DNA from: Bordetella genomosp. 13
GTDB taxonomy: Bacteria; Pseudomonadota; Gammaproteobacteria; Burkholderiales; Burkholderiaceae_B
NCBI RefSeq assembly: GCF_002119665.1
Contig: NZ_CP021111.1
Location: forward strand, 5,084,001 to 5,148,000
Reading direction: 5' to 3'
DNA: 64,000 bases
Position numbers and translations under genes: made by a program. Below are positions 17,199 through 26,171 of this stretch, piece after piece (within the stretch, counting starts at the first letter, position 1; every line of letters begins with the position of its first letter). The notes beneath the pieces were generated by a model. The model did no database searches and was not told the DNA's origin. It saw nothing but the letters and a program-made list of their open reading frames with translations.

Positions 17199-18322
17199 TT
17201 GTCTTTGGGGCGAAAGTGCCCTCGGCGGCCGTGCTTCTGGATGATCAGCCAGCGCGGCATGCGGAACAGCACCAGCCGGCGATAGAGAATGATGTACGTG
17301 GCCGAGAAGGCAAAGACGCAAATCATGAGCACGACCGGCATCTGCCAGAAAAGCACGGCCGGAATCACGCCCAACGAGGACAGCAGCCACAGATACGGCG
17401 AGGTCAGGGCATTGCGTTGCGTCAGGTGGCGAACCTCGCCCGAGCCCACGGCCCAGCGCACGACGCGCTTGTAGATCAGCATGTGCAGGTGCACACCGTC
17501 CGGCGCCCCCGGCGACACGCCGCGCAGCAGGCGCTTGCGATAGATCGAGAACAACGTCTCGAACACGGGATAGATGCAGAGCAGCAACGGGAACCACGCC
17601 GACACCTCGGGGTGGCGCGCCAGCAGCAGCACGGACATCTCGCCGATCATGAAACCCAGGAAATAGGCTCCGCCGTCGCCCAGGAAGATGTGGCCGTTCG
17701 GGTAGTTCCAGATCAGGAAGCCGACGACGCCGCCCAGCATGCCGAGCGCCAGGATCACCAGCATCCGGTCACCCAGGTAGAAACTGACGTAGGCGAAGCC
17801 GGCGAATATCATGGCCGACACGACCGCCGCCAGTCCGTTGTAGCCGTCGATGATGTTGATCGCGTTGGCGGCCCCGCTGACCGCCACCAGGGTGAACACG
17901 AGCGAAACCGCGCCGAACCCCAGCAGCCAGTCAAGGCCGACGATGTCCACGCGAGTGACCGCGGCGTCCAGGAAGTAGTAGGCCAACAGCGCGGACAGCA
18001 TGGCCAGCAGCAGGCGGCTGATCACCCGCACGCGCTTGGTCAAGTCTTCGGCCAGCCCCCCCAGGAACGCCGGCATGGCAGCGCCCAGCAACAGCACCAG
18101 TTCGGGCAGCACCTGCGGTTCCCGCTGTGCTGCCACGATACAGGTAGCCGCCATGGCGACGACCAGCGAAATACCCCCGACCCGCGGCACCGGCTTGGCG
18201 TGATACTTCTGTACGCCCTCGAGATCGTGATCGGCGGTGAAAGGGCTGTGCCATGCCCGGTAGCGCAATACCAGCATGGTGAAAATCAGCGAAACCAGGA
18301 AGGCTACAAGTAGGTAGAACAT
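17195..18322 (-). CDS. WecA/MraY-family undecaprenyl-phosphate sugar-1-phosphate transferase
   Basis: This 375-residue protein with about eleven membrane helices starts O-chain synthesis by moving a HexNAc-1-phosphate from a UDP-sugar to undecaprenyl phosphate. Key motifs are K-P-V-P-R-V-G-G near 43-50, A-N-A-I-N-I-I-D-G (152-160, catalytic aspartate), F-L-G-D-G-G-A-Y (213-220) and the cytosolic H-L-H-M-L-I-Y-K-R histidine motif. The aspartate-rich loop reads A-E-D-L rather than D-D. The start at 18322 (MFYLLVAFLV) begins with the first helix; the longer open frame is not membrane-like. Gene name could be wecA or wbpL-like. Confidence 0.88.
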   Translation of the reverse strand: MFYLLVAFLVSLIFTMLVLRYRAWHSPFTADHDLEGVQKYHAKPVPRVGGISLVVAMAATCIVAAQREPQVLPELVLLLGAAMPAFLGGLAEDLTKRVRVISRLLLAMLSALLAYYFLDAAVTRVDIVGLDWLLGFGAVSLVFTLVAVSGAANAINIIDGYNGLAAVVSAMIFAGFAYVSFYLGDRMLVILALGMLGGVVGFLIWNYPNGHIFLGDGGAYFLGFMIGEMSVLLLARHPEVSAWFPLLLCIYPVFETLFSIYRKRLLRGVSPGAPDGVHLHMLIYKRVVRWAVGSGEVRHLTQRNALTSPYLWLLSSLGVIPAVLFWQMPVVLMICVFAFSATYIILYRRLVLFRMPRWLIIQKHGRRGHFRPKDK

Positions 18323-18530
18323 AAAGGGAAATTCCGCCGGCGCGACGCGTCGTGTTCGGGCGGGATTGTAGTTGGATAAGCTGCAGCGTAGCGGCGGAAA
18401 ATGGTTTTTGCGCGCGGTTGCATCCAGACAGCAATGCGGCCGGAACGGCTGCCGCCACGGGCTATACTGCGTCCCGCACAGAACGGCCCTGAATCCGCCG
18501 AACGGCAAAGCCGCCCTCCTCCTGCGCCCG

Positions 18531-19799
18531 ATGACGCCAAGCTACCGAGTTTCCGCTCCGCCGACCCTGCTGGCCGCCCTGATGCCCGTGGCGATGCTGG
18601 TTACCGGGGGCACCAGCGGCCTCTTCTACACGCTGCTGCTGGCATGCCTGATCGTGGCGGTGCTGCGGCCGGCGGACACCTGGCGGCAACTGCGTCCCTA
18701 TGGATGGCTGATCCTCGCATTGTGCCTGCCGCTGGCCGCGGCGGTCTTCAGCCAAGCCTTCACGCAGACCTGGCGCTCGTCGGAAATCGAGCGCGCTTTA
18801 CGCATCTCGCTAGGGTTTCCGATTCTGCTGGCCGGCATGCTGGCGATCGATCGAAGAGTCCTGCGCCACCACATATGGGGCGTGCTGCTGGCCGGCGCCG
18901 GGGCGTTCGCGATCGTGCTGTACCTGTCCTGGCCCACGTTCGGGCGCCCCCTCACTCCCCAGTTCAATGCCGTCACCTATGGCAACCTGATGCTGCTGGC
19001 GGGCGTGCTGGCGCTGTACAGCCTCGAATGGCAGCTGACGCGCAGACCCGCGCTGGAGAAAGCCATCAAGCTGACGGTGGGCGCCGCGGCCTTTGCCGGC
19101 TTCATCCTGACGCAGACCCGTACGGGCTGGATGGCGGTTCCCGTCTTCGCGGCGATCGCGCTGGCCCTCAGCACCCGCGTGCACCACCCGCTGCGCGCGC
19201 TGGCCATCCTGGCCTCCATCGTCGTCGCGCTGGTTGCCCTGGGCGCCGCCAGCAGCGCGCTGCGCGAGCGGGTTGCCATGGGATTCCGCGAAGTGGAGCA
19301 ATGCCAGTCGGTCGACCAGACCGCCGACACCTCGATGTGCATACGCCTGCAGCTATGGCGTTCGGCGTGGGCCATGTTCGAGGCGCAGCCGGCGACCGGC
19401 GTGGGCAACGGCGTACGGTTCACGCAAGAGCTGAAGCGGCGGGCCGACGAAGGCAAGGTCTCCGCGTATGTAGCCGAAGGTTTCGGCGAGGCCCACAACG
19501 ACATGCTGATGGCCATGGCGCTGCACGGCATCCCGGGTGCGCTGGCCATGCTGGCCTTGTACCTGGCGCCTGCGTGGGTGTTCCTGCGTCGCATGCGGCG
19601 CGACCATCCCCAGGCCGCCCGCACGGCTGCGGCGATGGGCCTGGCCGTGTGCCTGGGCTTCGCGCTGTTCGGTCTGACCGAACTGATGTTCCGCGGCATG
19701 CGCTCGTTGGGCTTCTACGTGACCATGATGGCTGTTCTGCTGGCCCTGTCGCGGCCTGACGCGATACGAGACGATACGTTCGCGCCCAGCCGGAAGTAG
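18531..19799 (+). CDS. waaL: O-antigen ligase family protein (WaaL/Wzy superfamily)
   Basis: This 422-residue polytopic membrane protein probably transfers the finished O-chain from undecaprenyl diphosphate to lipid A-core in the periplasm. It has about ten to twelve hydrophobic segments, the Q-T-R-T-G-W motif (195-200, conserved arginine) and a large periplasmic loop ending in G-E-A-H-N-D-M-L (319-326) with the conserved histidine. Since O-chain export here uses an ABC transporter, ligase is more likely than Wzy polymerase, though sequence alone does not separate them. It is divergent from the WecA-like gene across 208 bp. The ATG at 18531 is the first in frame with the family start. Confidence 0.82.
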   Translation: MTPSYRVSAPPTLLAALMPVAMLVTGGTSGLFYTLLLACLIVAVLRPADTWRQLRPYGWLILALCLPLAAAVFSQAFTQTWRSSEIERALRISLGFPILLAGMLAIDRRVLRHHIWGVLLAGAGAFAIVLYLSWPTFGRPLTPQFNAVTYGNLMLLAGVLALYSLEWQLTRRPALEKAIKLTVGAAAFAGFILTQTRTGWMAVPVFAAIALALSTRVHHPLRALAILASIVVALVALGAASSALRERVAMGFREVEQCQSVDQTADTSMCIRLQLWRSAWAMFEAQPATGVGNGVRFTQELKRRADEGKVSAYVAEGFGEAHNDMLMAMALHGIPGALAMLALYLAPAWVFLRRMRRDHPQAARTAAAMGLAVCLGFALFGLTELMFRGMRSLGFYVTMMAVLLALSRPDAIRDDTFAPSRK

Positions 19800-19865
19800 C
19801 CAACCGGGCGTTTTAGCGCAAGAATGTCCTGAACGGCCCGCCGAGGTCGCTACCAGGAGACAGCC

Positions 19866-20435
19866 ATGCGCATTGCAGATGCCCAATGGATTCCTTCCAC
19901 GCCCCATCAGACCTGGGACGCGCTGCATGATCCTGCCGTACTGCAGCAATGCCTGCCCGGCTGCATCAAGGTCGAGCAGCGCACTCCCACCGAATATGGC
20001 CTGGTGATACGCACGAAGGTGGCCGGATTCGAGGCGGACTACGAAGGCGAAATCCTCCTGTCCGACGTCGACGAACCGCGCAGCTGTACGCTTGCGTTCG
20101 AGGGCAAGGGCCGCGCCGCGGGCCTGGCCATCGGCACCGCGCAGGTGTCGCTGACGCCCAAGGAAGAAGGTACGCGGCTCAGCTACACCGTGGCCGCGAT
20201 GGCCGGCGGAAAGCTTGCCGAACTGGGCGAGGCCACCATCATGAAGGCCGGCGGCAAGATCGTCGACAAGTTCTTCGGCGCCTTCATCGAGCACATGGCC
20301 CGGCAGCCGCGCACCGCGGCGCCCCCTCCGCCGCCGCAGCCCGAGGAACGCGGACTGGCCAACTCGCCGTGGTCTTGGGCCGTGGCGCTGGCGGTGGTCA
20401 CCATCATCGTGGGATATCACGCGCTGTATCGGTAG
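19866..20435 (+). CDS. CoxG-like SRPBCC-domain protein with C-terminal membrane anchor
   Basis: This 189-residue protein resembles carbon monoxide dehydrogenase subunit G (CoxG). The SRPBCC fold has W-D-A-L-H-D-P-A-V-L-Q-Q-C-L-P-G-C near residues 18-34 and a glycine-rich G-G-K-L-A-E-L-G-E later in the domain. A proline-rich linker (about 150-158) leads to a single transmembrane helix at about 166-186. CoxG anchors or matures molybdenum hydroxylases, but none of their genes are in the window, so the client is unknown. AGGAGA lies just upstream of the start. It is followed by two exporter genes. Confidence 0.8.
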   Translation: MRIADAQWIPSTPHQTWDALHDPAVLQQCLPGCIKVEQRTPTEYGLVIRTKVAGFEADYEGEILLSDVDEPRSCTLAFEGKGRAAGLAIGTAQVSLTPKEEGTRLSYTVAAMAGGKLAELGEATIMKAGGKIVDKFFGAFIEHMARQPRTAAPPPPPQPEERGLANSPWSWAVALAVVTIIVGYHALYR

Positions 20436-20470
20436 CCATCAGGGTAAACGACAGTGATATTCTTGGCGGC

Positions 20471-21928
20471 ATGAACACGCCGCCAACAGGTCAGGTAAGC
20501 CCGCCCCCGCCAGACTCCCCTACCCAATCCCCTGGTGCGCGTCCGGCCCGATCGCGGCGCGAATTGCTGATGGCCATGATGGGCGTGGCGGCGACCGTGG
20601 TGGTCGCCGCTTTCGATTCCACCATCGTCAGTACCACCCTGCCCCGCGTGGCGGCCGCGTTGGACGGCATGGCGCTTTACGCCTGGGTGGGCACAGGGTA
20701 CCTGCTGGCTACTGCCGTGTCCATCCTGATCTTCGGCCGGTTGGGCGACATGTACGGACGCAAGCCGCTGATGCTGGCATCCGTCTCCATGGTGGCACTG
20801 GGCTCCATCGCCTGCGGGCTGTCGCAGACCATGCCGCAGCTGATCGCGTTCCGCACCCTGCAGGGGGTGGCGGGGGGCATGATGATCGCCACCGCCTTCG
20901 CGGCCCCGGCCGACCTGTTTCCCGACGCCAAGCAGCGGGTGCGCTGGATGGCGCTGGTGTCCGCGGCGTTCGCCATGGCCAGCGGCATCGGGCCGGCGCT
21001 GGGTGGCATGGCGACGCAGGCGCTGGGATGGCGCGCCGCCTTCTTCATTTCCCCGGTGGCCAGCGTCGTCGCGCTGTTCCTGCTGGCCAGGTATTTCCCC
21101 GCCATCCGCCCGACGGGCGCCGGCGACGCGAAGCGGCGCATCGACTGGATCGGCAGCCTGCTGCTGGTCGTGACGGTGGGCGCGCCGCTGGCCGCGATGG
21201 AAGTGGCTTTCGCGCCCGGCGACGCGGCGCAGCCGCTGCTGGGCTTGTGCCTGGCGGCGGCCGGCATTGTCGCGGGCGCGCTGCTCGTCCCCTACGAACG
21301 CCGCGTCTCCACGCCCATCTTCCCGATGCGGGTGCTGGCGGGCCGCGAGCAGCGCCTGCTGAACCTGTCATCGGTGGCGGTCGGCGCGGTGATGTTCATC
21401 CTTATTTTCTACAGCCCCTTGCTGCTGCAGCATGAACTGGGCTATACGCCCAGCCAGGCCGGGCTGCTGCTGACGCCGCTGGTCGCGGCCATCTCGGTGG
21501 GCAGCCTGATCAACGGCCAGCTGTTCCCGCGCCAGTCCGAACCCCAGCGGCTGATGGTGTTCGGCAGCGGTCTGCTGGCGGTGGGATCGGCCATGGTGAT
21601 GGCCATCGGTCCGGGCACGTCGACGCTGTGGATCCTGTCGGCCTTCTTCGTCAACGGCACGGCGCTGGGGTTCCTGCTGCCCAACCTGACGCTGTTCATG
21701 CAGATGCTGAGCGACCGGCGCGACGTGGGGGTGGCATCCGCGCTGGTGCAGACCACGCGGGCCGTGGGCAGCGCCGCGGGCACCGCCCTGGTGGGCATCG
21801 CCATTTCGCACGGCTCGGTGCTCAATGGCGTGCGGGCCGGCCTGGCGCTGTGCATCGCGCTGTCGGTGGGCAGCGCCGTGGTCGCGCATCAGGTGAAGAT
21901 GAAGAACGCCACGACGGGACGCGCCTGA
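20471..21928 (+). CDS. MFS multidrug efflux transporter, DHA2 (14-helix) family
   Basis: This 485-residue inner-membrane protein has a proline-rich N-terminal tail (about 30 residues) and about 14 predicted helices. Helix 1 carries A-F-D-S-T-I-V-S-T-T-L-P, the DHA2 motif D1 with its membrane-embedded aspartate. The G-R-L-G-D-M-Y-G-R-K loop is MFS motif A, and G-I-G-P-A-L-G-G matches motif C of antiporters. It likely exports drugs or metabolites with proton exchange. The frame stays open upstream through coxG in the wrong frame; the ATG at 20471 matches family length. Three bases separate its stop from the EamA gene. Confidence 0.87.
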   Translation: MNTPPTGQVSPPPPDSPTQSPGARPARSRRELLMAMMGVAATVVVAAFDSTIVSTTLPRVAAALDGMALYAWVGTGYLLATAVSILIFGRLGDMYGRKPLMLASVSMVALGSIACGLSQTMPQLIAFRTLQGVAGGMMIATAFAAPADLFPDAKQRVRWMALVSAAFAMASGIGPALGGMATQALGWRAAFFISPVASVVALFLLARYFPAIRPTGAGDAKRRIDWIGSLLLVVTVGAPLAAMEVAFAPGDAAQPLLGLCLAAAGIVAGALLVPYERRVSTPIFPMRVLAGREQRLLNLSSVAVGAVMFILIFYSPLLLQHELGYTPSQAGLLLTPLVAAISVGSLINGQLFPRQSEPQRLMVFGSGLLAVGSAMVMAIGPGTSTLWILSAFFVNGTALGFLLPNLTLFMQMLSDRRDVGVASALVQTTRAVGSAAGTALVGIAISHGSVLNGVRAGLALCIALSVGSAVVAHQVKMKNATTGRA

Positions 21929-21931
21929 GCC

Positions 21932-22813
21932 ATGACCCGACGCGACGGATTCGACCTGCTGACGCTGGCCGCGGTATGGGGCGGCTCCTTCCTGTTCATG
22001 CGTGTCGCGGTGCCGGAGTTCGGTCCGGCCGCGCTGATGGAATTGCGCGTGGGCCTGGCGGCGCTGTGCCTGCTGCCCATCGCAGCAATGCGAGGCAAGC
22101 TGCCGGCAGTGGCCCGGCGCTGGCCCGCGGTCCTTGCCGTGGGCATCTTCAACGCGGCCATCCCCTTCCTGCTGTACGCCTACGCGGCCCAGTCGCTGGG
22201 CGCCGGCTTCATGTCGGTGGCCAATGCCAGCACGCCCGTGTGGGGCGCCGTAGTCGGCTGGCTGTGGCTGAAAGACCGCCTGGCGCCGCGCCGCCAGGTG
22301 GGACTGGCCGTGGCCATGGCGGGCATCGTCGTCCTGGTGTGGGACAAGCTGGAGTTCCATGCCGGCGGCACCGGACCGGCCGTGCTGGCGGCGGTGTGCG
22401 CGCCGCTGTTCTATGGCGTGGCGGCCAACGCCACCAAGCGCTACCTGACCGGCGTGGACGCGCTGGGCAACGCCACGGGCAGCATGGTCGCCGCCGCGCT
22501 CGTGCTGATGCCGCTGGCCATCTGGCAATGGCCGGCGCAGCCCGTGTCGTTCGAGGCCTGGCGCGCCACCGTGCTGCTGGCGGTGGTGTGCACGGGAATG
22601 GCGTACATCATGTTCTTCCGGCTGATCGCCAGCGTGGGGCCGACGGGCGCCGTCAGCGTCACGTTCCTGGTGCCCGTGTTCGGCGTGCTGTGGGGCATGC
22701 TGTTCCTGGATGAAGACGTCACGCCGCGCATTCTGGCGGGAGCCGGCATCATCCTGGCCGGCACGGCCCTGGCGCTGGGCCTGACGGACGGGTTGCGCCG
22801 CCGGGCACGCTGA
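21932..22813 (+). CDS. EamA/DMT-family transporter
   Basis: This 293-residue protein has ten predicted membrane helices arranged as two EamA repeats (about residues 9-140 and 150-285). The first begins with A-A-V-W-G-G-S-F-L-F-M-R and the second ends with G-M-L-F-L-D-E-D-V-T, both characteristic. Such proteins export amino acids, amines or other metabolites. It starts three bases after the MFS gene and is probably in the same transcript. Its end is only five bases from the end of the convergent lacI-type gene, leaving no room for a separate terminator. Confidence 0.88.
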   Translation: MTRRDGFDLLTLAAVWGGSFLFMRVAVPEFGPAALMELRVGLAALCLLPIAAMRGKLPAVARRWPAVLAVGIFNAAIPFLLYAYAAQSLGAGFMSVANASTPVWGAVVGWLWLKDRLAPRRQVGLAVAMAGIVVLVWDKLEFHAGGTGPAVLAAVCAPLFYGVAANATKRYLTGVDALGNATGSMVAAALVLMPLAIWQWPAQPVSFEAWRATVLLAVVCTGMAYIMFFRLIASVGPTGAVSVTFLVPVFGVLWGMLFLDEDVTPRILAGAGIILAGTALALGLTDGLRRRAR

Positions 22814-22818
22814 CCCGC

Positions 22819-23829
22819 CTACGCCACGGGGATGTTCTCGCGGAAGATGACCTGCAGGCGCGGCAGATAGCTGGGCTCTGATTCTCCGCGCACCGCGGCC
22901 GCCAGCATGCGCACGATCTCGCGCGCCTCCACGCGAGGATTCTGGTCGATCACGGCATCCATGGTGCGATCCAGCAGCAGGCGCTGCGTGGCTTCCGTCA
23001 GGTCGTGTCCCACGTACACCACGCCGTGCTGGCGCCCCGCTTCCTGCAAGGCGCGGGCGATGCCCTGGTTGCCGGCGCCGATGTTGTAGATGCCCGCGGG
23101 CGGATCGTCGCGCATCAGTTCGCGCGTGACGGCATAGGCGCGCTCGCGGTCGTCGCCGATCTCGAGGATGTGGGCGATGCGCAGATGCGGAAACTCTTCG
23201 CTGAGCAGCGAACGGAAGCCCATTTCGCGCTCTTCGTGGCCGCGATAGGCCAGTGAACCCACGAACACCGCGATGCGGTGCTCCGTCGCCGGCGGCAGGA
23301 AGCGGCCCAGCAGCAGGCCGGCCAGCCGCCCGGCGGCGCGATTGTCGATTCCCACGTAGCCGATGCGCGCGGCGATGGGAATGTCGGACACCAGCGTAGC
23401 CACTTTCACGCCGCTGTCGCGCAGGGACACGATGGCATCGCGCACCTGCGGATGATCCAGTCCCACCAGCCCCACGGCATCGGTCTGGCCTCGCAGCTCG
23501 TGCAGGCGGGCGGCCAGCTTGGCGGCGCTGAATCCCTCTACCAGGTGCAAATGGGCCTGCGCGTGCGGCCTGGCCTGGCCCGCCTCCTCCAGCAGATGCC
23601 GGCCCAGCGACGCCATGAAGCTGTTGGTGCCGGCCGGCAGCACGAAATCCAGGCGCACGCCCTGCGGCGCCGCAGGAGCCGGCTCGCCGAAATAGCCCAG
23701 CCGCGTAGCGATCGCCAGGACGTGGTCACGGGTCTTGGGACGCACCCCTTCCCGTTCGTTCAATACGCGGTCCACGGTGGCGGTGGACACGCTTGCGGCT
23801 TCGGCGATGTCTTGAATGGTGGCGCGCAT
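22819..23829 (-). CDS. LacI-family transcriptional regulator
   Basis: This 336-residue regulator has an N-terminal helix-turn-helix (T-I-Q-D-I-A-E-A-A-S-V-S-T-A-T-V-D-R-V-L-N) and hinge, then a type 1 periplasmic-binding-protein sugar-sensing domain (about residues 60-330). The recognition helix reads S-T-A-T-V-D-R-V where most members have S-x-x-T-V-S-R-x; this T-V-D-R variant is typical of a subgroup. It is divergent from the Gfo/Idh operon, which it most likely controls in response to a sugar-like inducer. The 260-bp spacer contains an inverted repeat at 23903-23951 and a separate TTAACGTAA at 23913. Confidence 0.9.
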   Translation of the reverse strand: MRATIQDIAEAASVSTATVDRVLNEREGVRPKTRDHVLAIATRLGYFGEPAPAAPQGVRLDFVLPAGTNSFMASLGRHLLEEAGQARPHAQAHLHLVEGFSAAKLAARLHELRGQTDAVGLVGLDHPQVRDAIVSLRDSGVKVATLVSDIPIAARIGYVGIDNRAAGRLAGLLLGRFLPPATEHRIAVFVGSLAYRGHEEREMGFRSLLSEEFPHLRIAHILEIGDDRERAYAVTRELMRDDPPAGIYNIGAGNQGIARALQEAGRQHGVVYVGHDLTEATQRLLLDRTMDAVIDQNPRVEAREIVRMLAAAVRGESEPSYLPRLQVIFRENIPVA

Positions 23830-23902
23830 GGACTAATGCGGATGAGGGATATCAATCAAAGGACCTCATATTAGATCATTTTCGCGCAGAGCCCATCATA
23901 GT

Positions 23903-23951
23903 CGTGGAAACCTTAACGTAAACGTCGGGCCAGAGATACGGGTTTTCCACG
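23903..23951. promoter_or_regulatory. Inverted repeat between lacI-type regulator and catabolic operon
   Basis: CGTGGAAA at 23903-23910 is matched by its exact complement TTTCCACG at 23944-23951, and the match extends to CC/GG if one base is bulged. Between the arms sits TTAACGTAA, a near-palindrome centred on ACGT like some LacI-family half-sites. The position in the only regulatory gap between a LacI regulator and its divergent operon makes it a candidate operator or loop-forming pair. Confidence 0.35.
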
Positions 23952-24089
23952 AGAATGCATGCATGGCGCTTTACTGACGCGTCCGCTGATGCAAGAATCA
24001 TCGCTAAACCAATCAATAAAAACATCAAAACAAATCATTTCTCGATCTCGGCATCAGCGGGACGCGAGATGAATATCGAAGGAGACAAC

Positions 24090-25202
24090 ATGCCGCATCC
24101 CGCAGAGCCCGCAGCCGGCCGCGAACTTGCCCCCGACGTCGTCGTGCGCGAACGACGCTTCCGTATCGGCTGCATCGGCGCCGGCATGATCATGGCCGAA
24201 TGCCACCTTGCCGCCTACCGAGAGGCCGGTTTCCCGGTGGTGGCCATCGCTTCGCGCACCGCGTCGCACGCCCGCGACGTGGCCAGGCGCTGGGAGATCG
24301 CCACCGTGCACGACACGCCGGCCGCGTTGATCGCCGATCCGCAGGTCGAGGTCGTCGACATCGCCTTTCCGCCAGACCAGCAACCCGAACTGATCCGCGC
24401 GGCATTGCGGGCGCCGCATGTGCGCGCAGTGCTGGCGCAGAAGCCGCTGGCCTTGTCGCTGGACGAGGCGCGCGCCCTGCGCGACGAGGCGCGGGCGGCC
24501 GGCAAAGTGCTGTCGGTCAACCAGAACATGCGCTACGACCAGTCGATGCGCGTGCTGTCGCAGCTCTTGCAGCGCGGCGACCTGGGCACGCCGGTGTTCG
24601 CGCAGATCGACATGCACGCCATCCCTCACTGGCAGGGCTTCCTGCGCGACTACGACCGGTTGACCCTGTCCAACATGAGCGTGCATCACCTGGACGTGCT
24701 GCGCTTCCTGTTCGGCGAGCCCGTCGAGGTCACTTCCGTGACGCGTCCCGACCCGCGCACCGAATTCACGCATCGCGACGGCCTGGTCGCCACCACGCTG
24801 CGATTCGAGTCGGGCCTGCTGGCGCTTTCGCTCGAGGACGTATGGGCGGGTCCGCGCGGCGAAGGGTACGACGACGACCAGCACATCCACTGGCGCGTCG
24901 AAGGAACCGAAGGGGTGGCCAAGGGGACCATCGGATGGCCCACCGGCGCGCCGTCCACGCTCAGCTATGCCTCGCGCCGCGCCACGGGCGGCAAGTGGGT
25001 CACGCCCACGTGGGACACGATGTGGTTTCCGCACGCCTTCATCGGCGTGATGGAGCAGTTGCAGTACGCGCTGGCCACGCAGTCCGAGCCGGCCCTGGCC
25101 GTGGCCGACAACGTCCGGACCATGGCGCTGGTGGAGGCGGCCTACCGCTCGATCGAGGAACGCCGCACCGTGCGGCTCGACGAGATCCTGAAGAACGACT
25201 GA
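24090..25202 (+). CDS. Gfo/Idh/MocA-family oxidoreductase
   Basis: This 370-residue NAD(P)-dependent dehydrogenase of sugar-like substrates has an N-terminal Rossmann fold with I-G-C-I-G-A-G-M (26-33) and a C-terminal alpha/beta domain. The usual E-K-P motif reads A-Q-K-P (116-119), so the lysine is kept while glutamate is replaced by glutamine. The conserved H-H-L-D motif (substrate histidine) is present in the second domain. The frame is open upstream to 23955, but GGAG seven bases before ATG 24090 decides the start. First gene of a seven-gene operon; substrate unknown, likely a sugar, inositol or sugar acid. Confidence 0.88.
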   Translation: MPHPAEPAAGRELAPDVVVRERRFRIGCIGAGMIMAECHLAAYREAGFPVVAIASRTASHARDVARRWEIATVHDTPAALIADPQVEVVDIAFPPDQQPELIRAALRAPHVRAVLAQKPLALSLDEARALRDEARAAGKVLSVNQNMRYDQSMRVLSQLLQRGDLGTPVFAQIDMHAIPHWQGFLRDYDRLTLSNMSVHHLDVLRFLFGEPVEVTSVTRPDPRTEFTHRDGLVATTLRFESGLLALSLEDVWAGPRGEGYDDDQHIHWRVEGTEGVAKGTIGWPTGAPSTLSYASRRATGGKWVTPTWDTMWFPHAFIGVMEQLQYALATQSEPALAVADNVRTMALVEAAYRSIEERRTVRLDEILKND

Positions 25203-25228
25203 GACAAACGACAAAGGAGGAAGACACC

Positions 25229-26137
25229 ATGATGCAGACCGGCATTTTCTCTGGATATTTCCCGTATGCGCTCGAAGAAAGCGCACGCAGGATCCGCGCC
25301 CTGGGTTTCAACACCGTGCAGCTCGACCTGCACTTCAAGGACATGGACCTGACCAGGCTGACGCGCGACAAGTGCACGCAGATCCGCGACACGTTCCGCG
25401 ACCACGACCTGCCCGTGTCCTGCATCTCGGGGTACACGAACATCGTGCATCCCGATCCGGGCGAGCGCGAGCGCCGCAATGGCGCGCTCAAGCAGATCCT
25501 GACCCATGCGCAGTACCTGGGCTCGCCTTACGTCATCTCCGAAACGGGCACCTTCGACACGGAAAGCGACTGGGTGCACCACCCGCGCAACAAGACCGAG
25601 GAAGGCTGGGAGCAGTGCCGCGCCGTGATCCAGGACCTGGCGCGCCACGCGTACGACCACGGCGCGGTGTTCCTGCTGGAAACCTACGTGAACAACGTCG
25701 TCGGCTCGGTGGAAGAGACGCTGCGCATGTTCGCCGAAGTGGACCACCCCGGCCTGGGCCTGCTGATGGATCCCACCAACTACTTCGAGTCGCACAACAT
25801 CGACGCGATGGACCAGACGCTGAACCGGGTGTTCGACGCGCTTTCCGACAAGATCCGCATCGCGCATGCCAAGGACGTGAAGCGCTCGGGCAGCGACAAG
25901 TCCGAGAAGCACAGCGACATCGGCGATGCCGACGCGGCCGAGAGCCACACGTTCCGCGGCGTGGGCGAGATCGAGCTGCCGGCTCCCGGGCTGGGATCGC
26001 TCAACTACGACCTGTATCTGACGCGGCTGGCGCAGAAGCATCCCAACATCCCCATCATCATCGAGCACCTGTCGGAAGACGACGTGCCGCGCGCCAAGAA
26101 ATTCCTGGACGGCAAGCTGCGCGCCAACGGCGTCTGA
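25229..26137 (+). CDS. Sugar phosphate isomerase/epimerase (xylose-isomerase-like TIM barrel)
   Basis: This 302-residue AP-endonuclease-2-type TIM barrel has metal-ligand positions that appear in order: E in F-L-L-E-T-Y (about 150), D in L-L-M-D-P-T-N-Y (about 180), H in I-A-H-A-K-D (about 213) and E in I-I-I-E-H-L near the end. Members isomerise or epimerise keto-sugars and inositol derivatives, or dehydrate them. A strong AAAGGAGG precedes tandem ATGs at 25229 and 25232. It follows the oxidoreductase by 26 bp, a pairing seen in many inositol and sugar catabolic clusters. Confidence 0.87.
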   Translation: MMQTGIFSGYFPYALEESARRIRALGFNTVQLDLHFKDMDLTRLTRDKCTQIRDTFRDHDLPVSCISGYTNIVHPDPGERERRNGALKQILTHAQYLGSPYVISETGTFDTESDWVHHPRNKTEEGWEQCRAVIQDLARHAYDHGAVFLLETYVNNVVGSVEETLRMFAEVDHPGLGLLMDPTNYFESHNIDAMDQTLNRVFDALSDKIRIAHAKDVKRSGSDKSEKHSDIGDADAAESHTFRGVGEIELPAPGLGSLNYDLYLTRLAQKHPNIPIIIEHLSEDDVPRAKKFLDGKLRANGV

Positions 26138-26171
26138 AGCGTCCCCACCACATGCCAGCAATGGAGCACAC

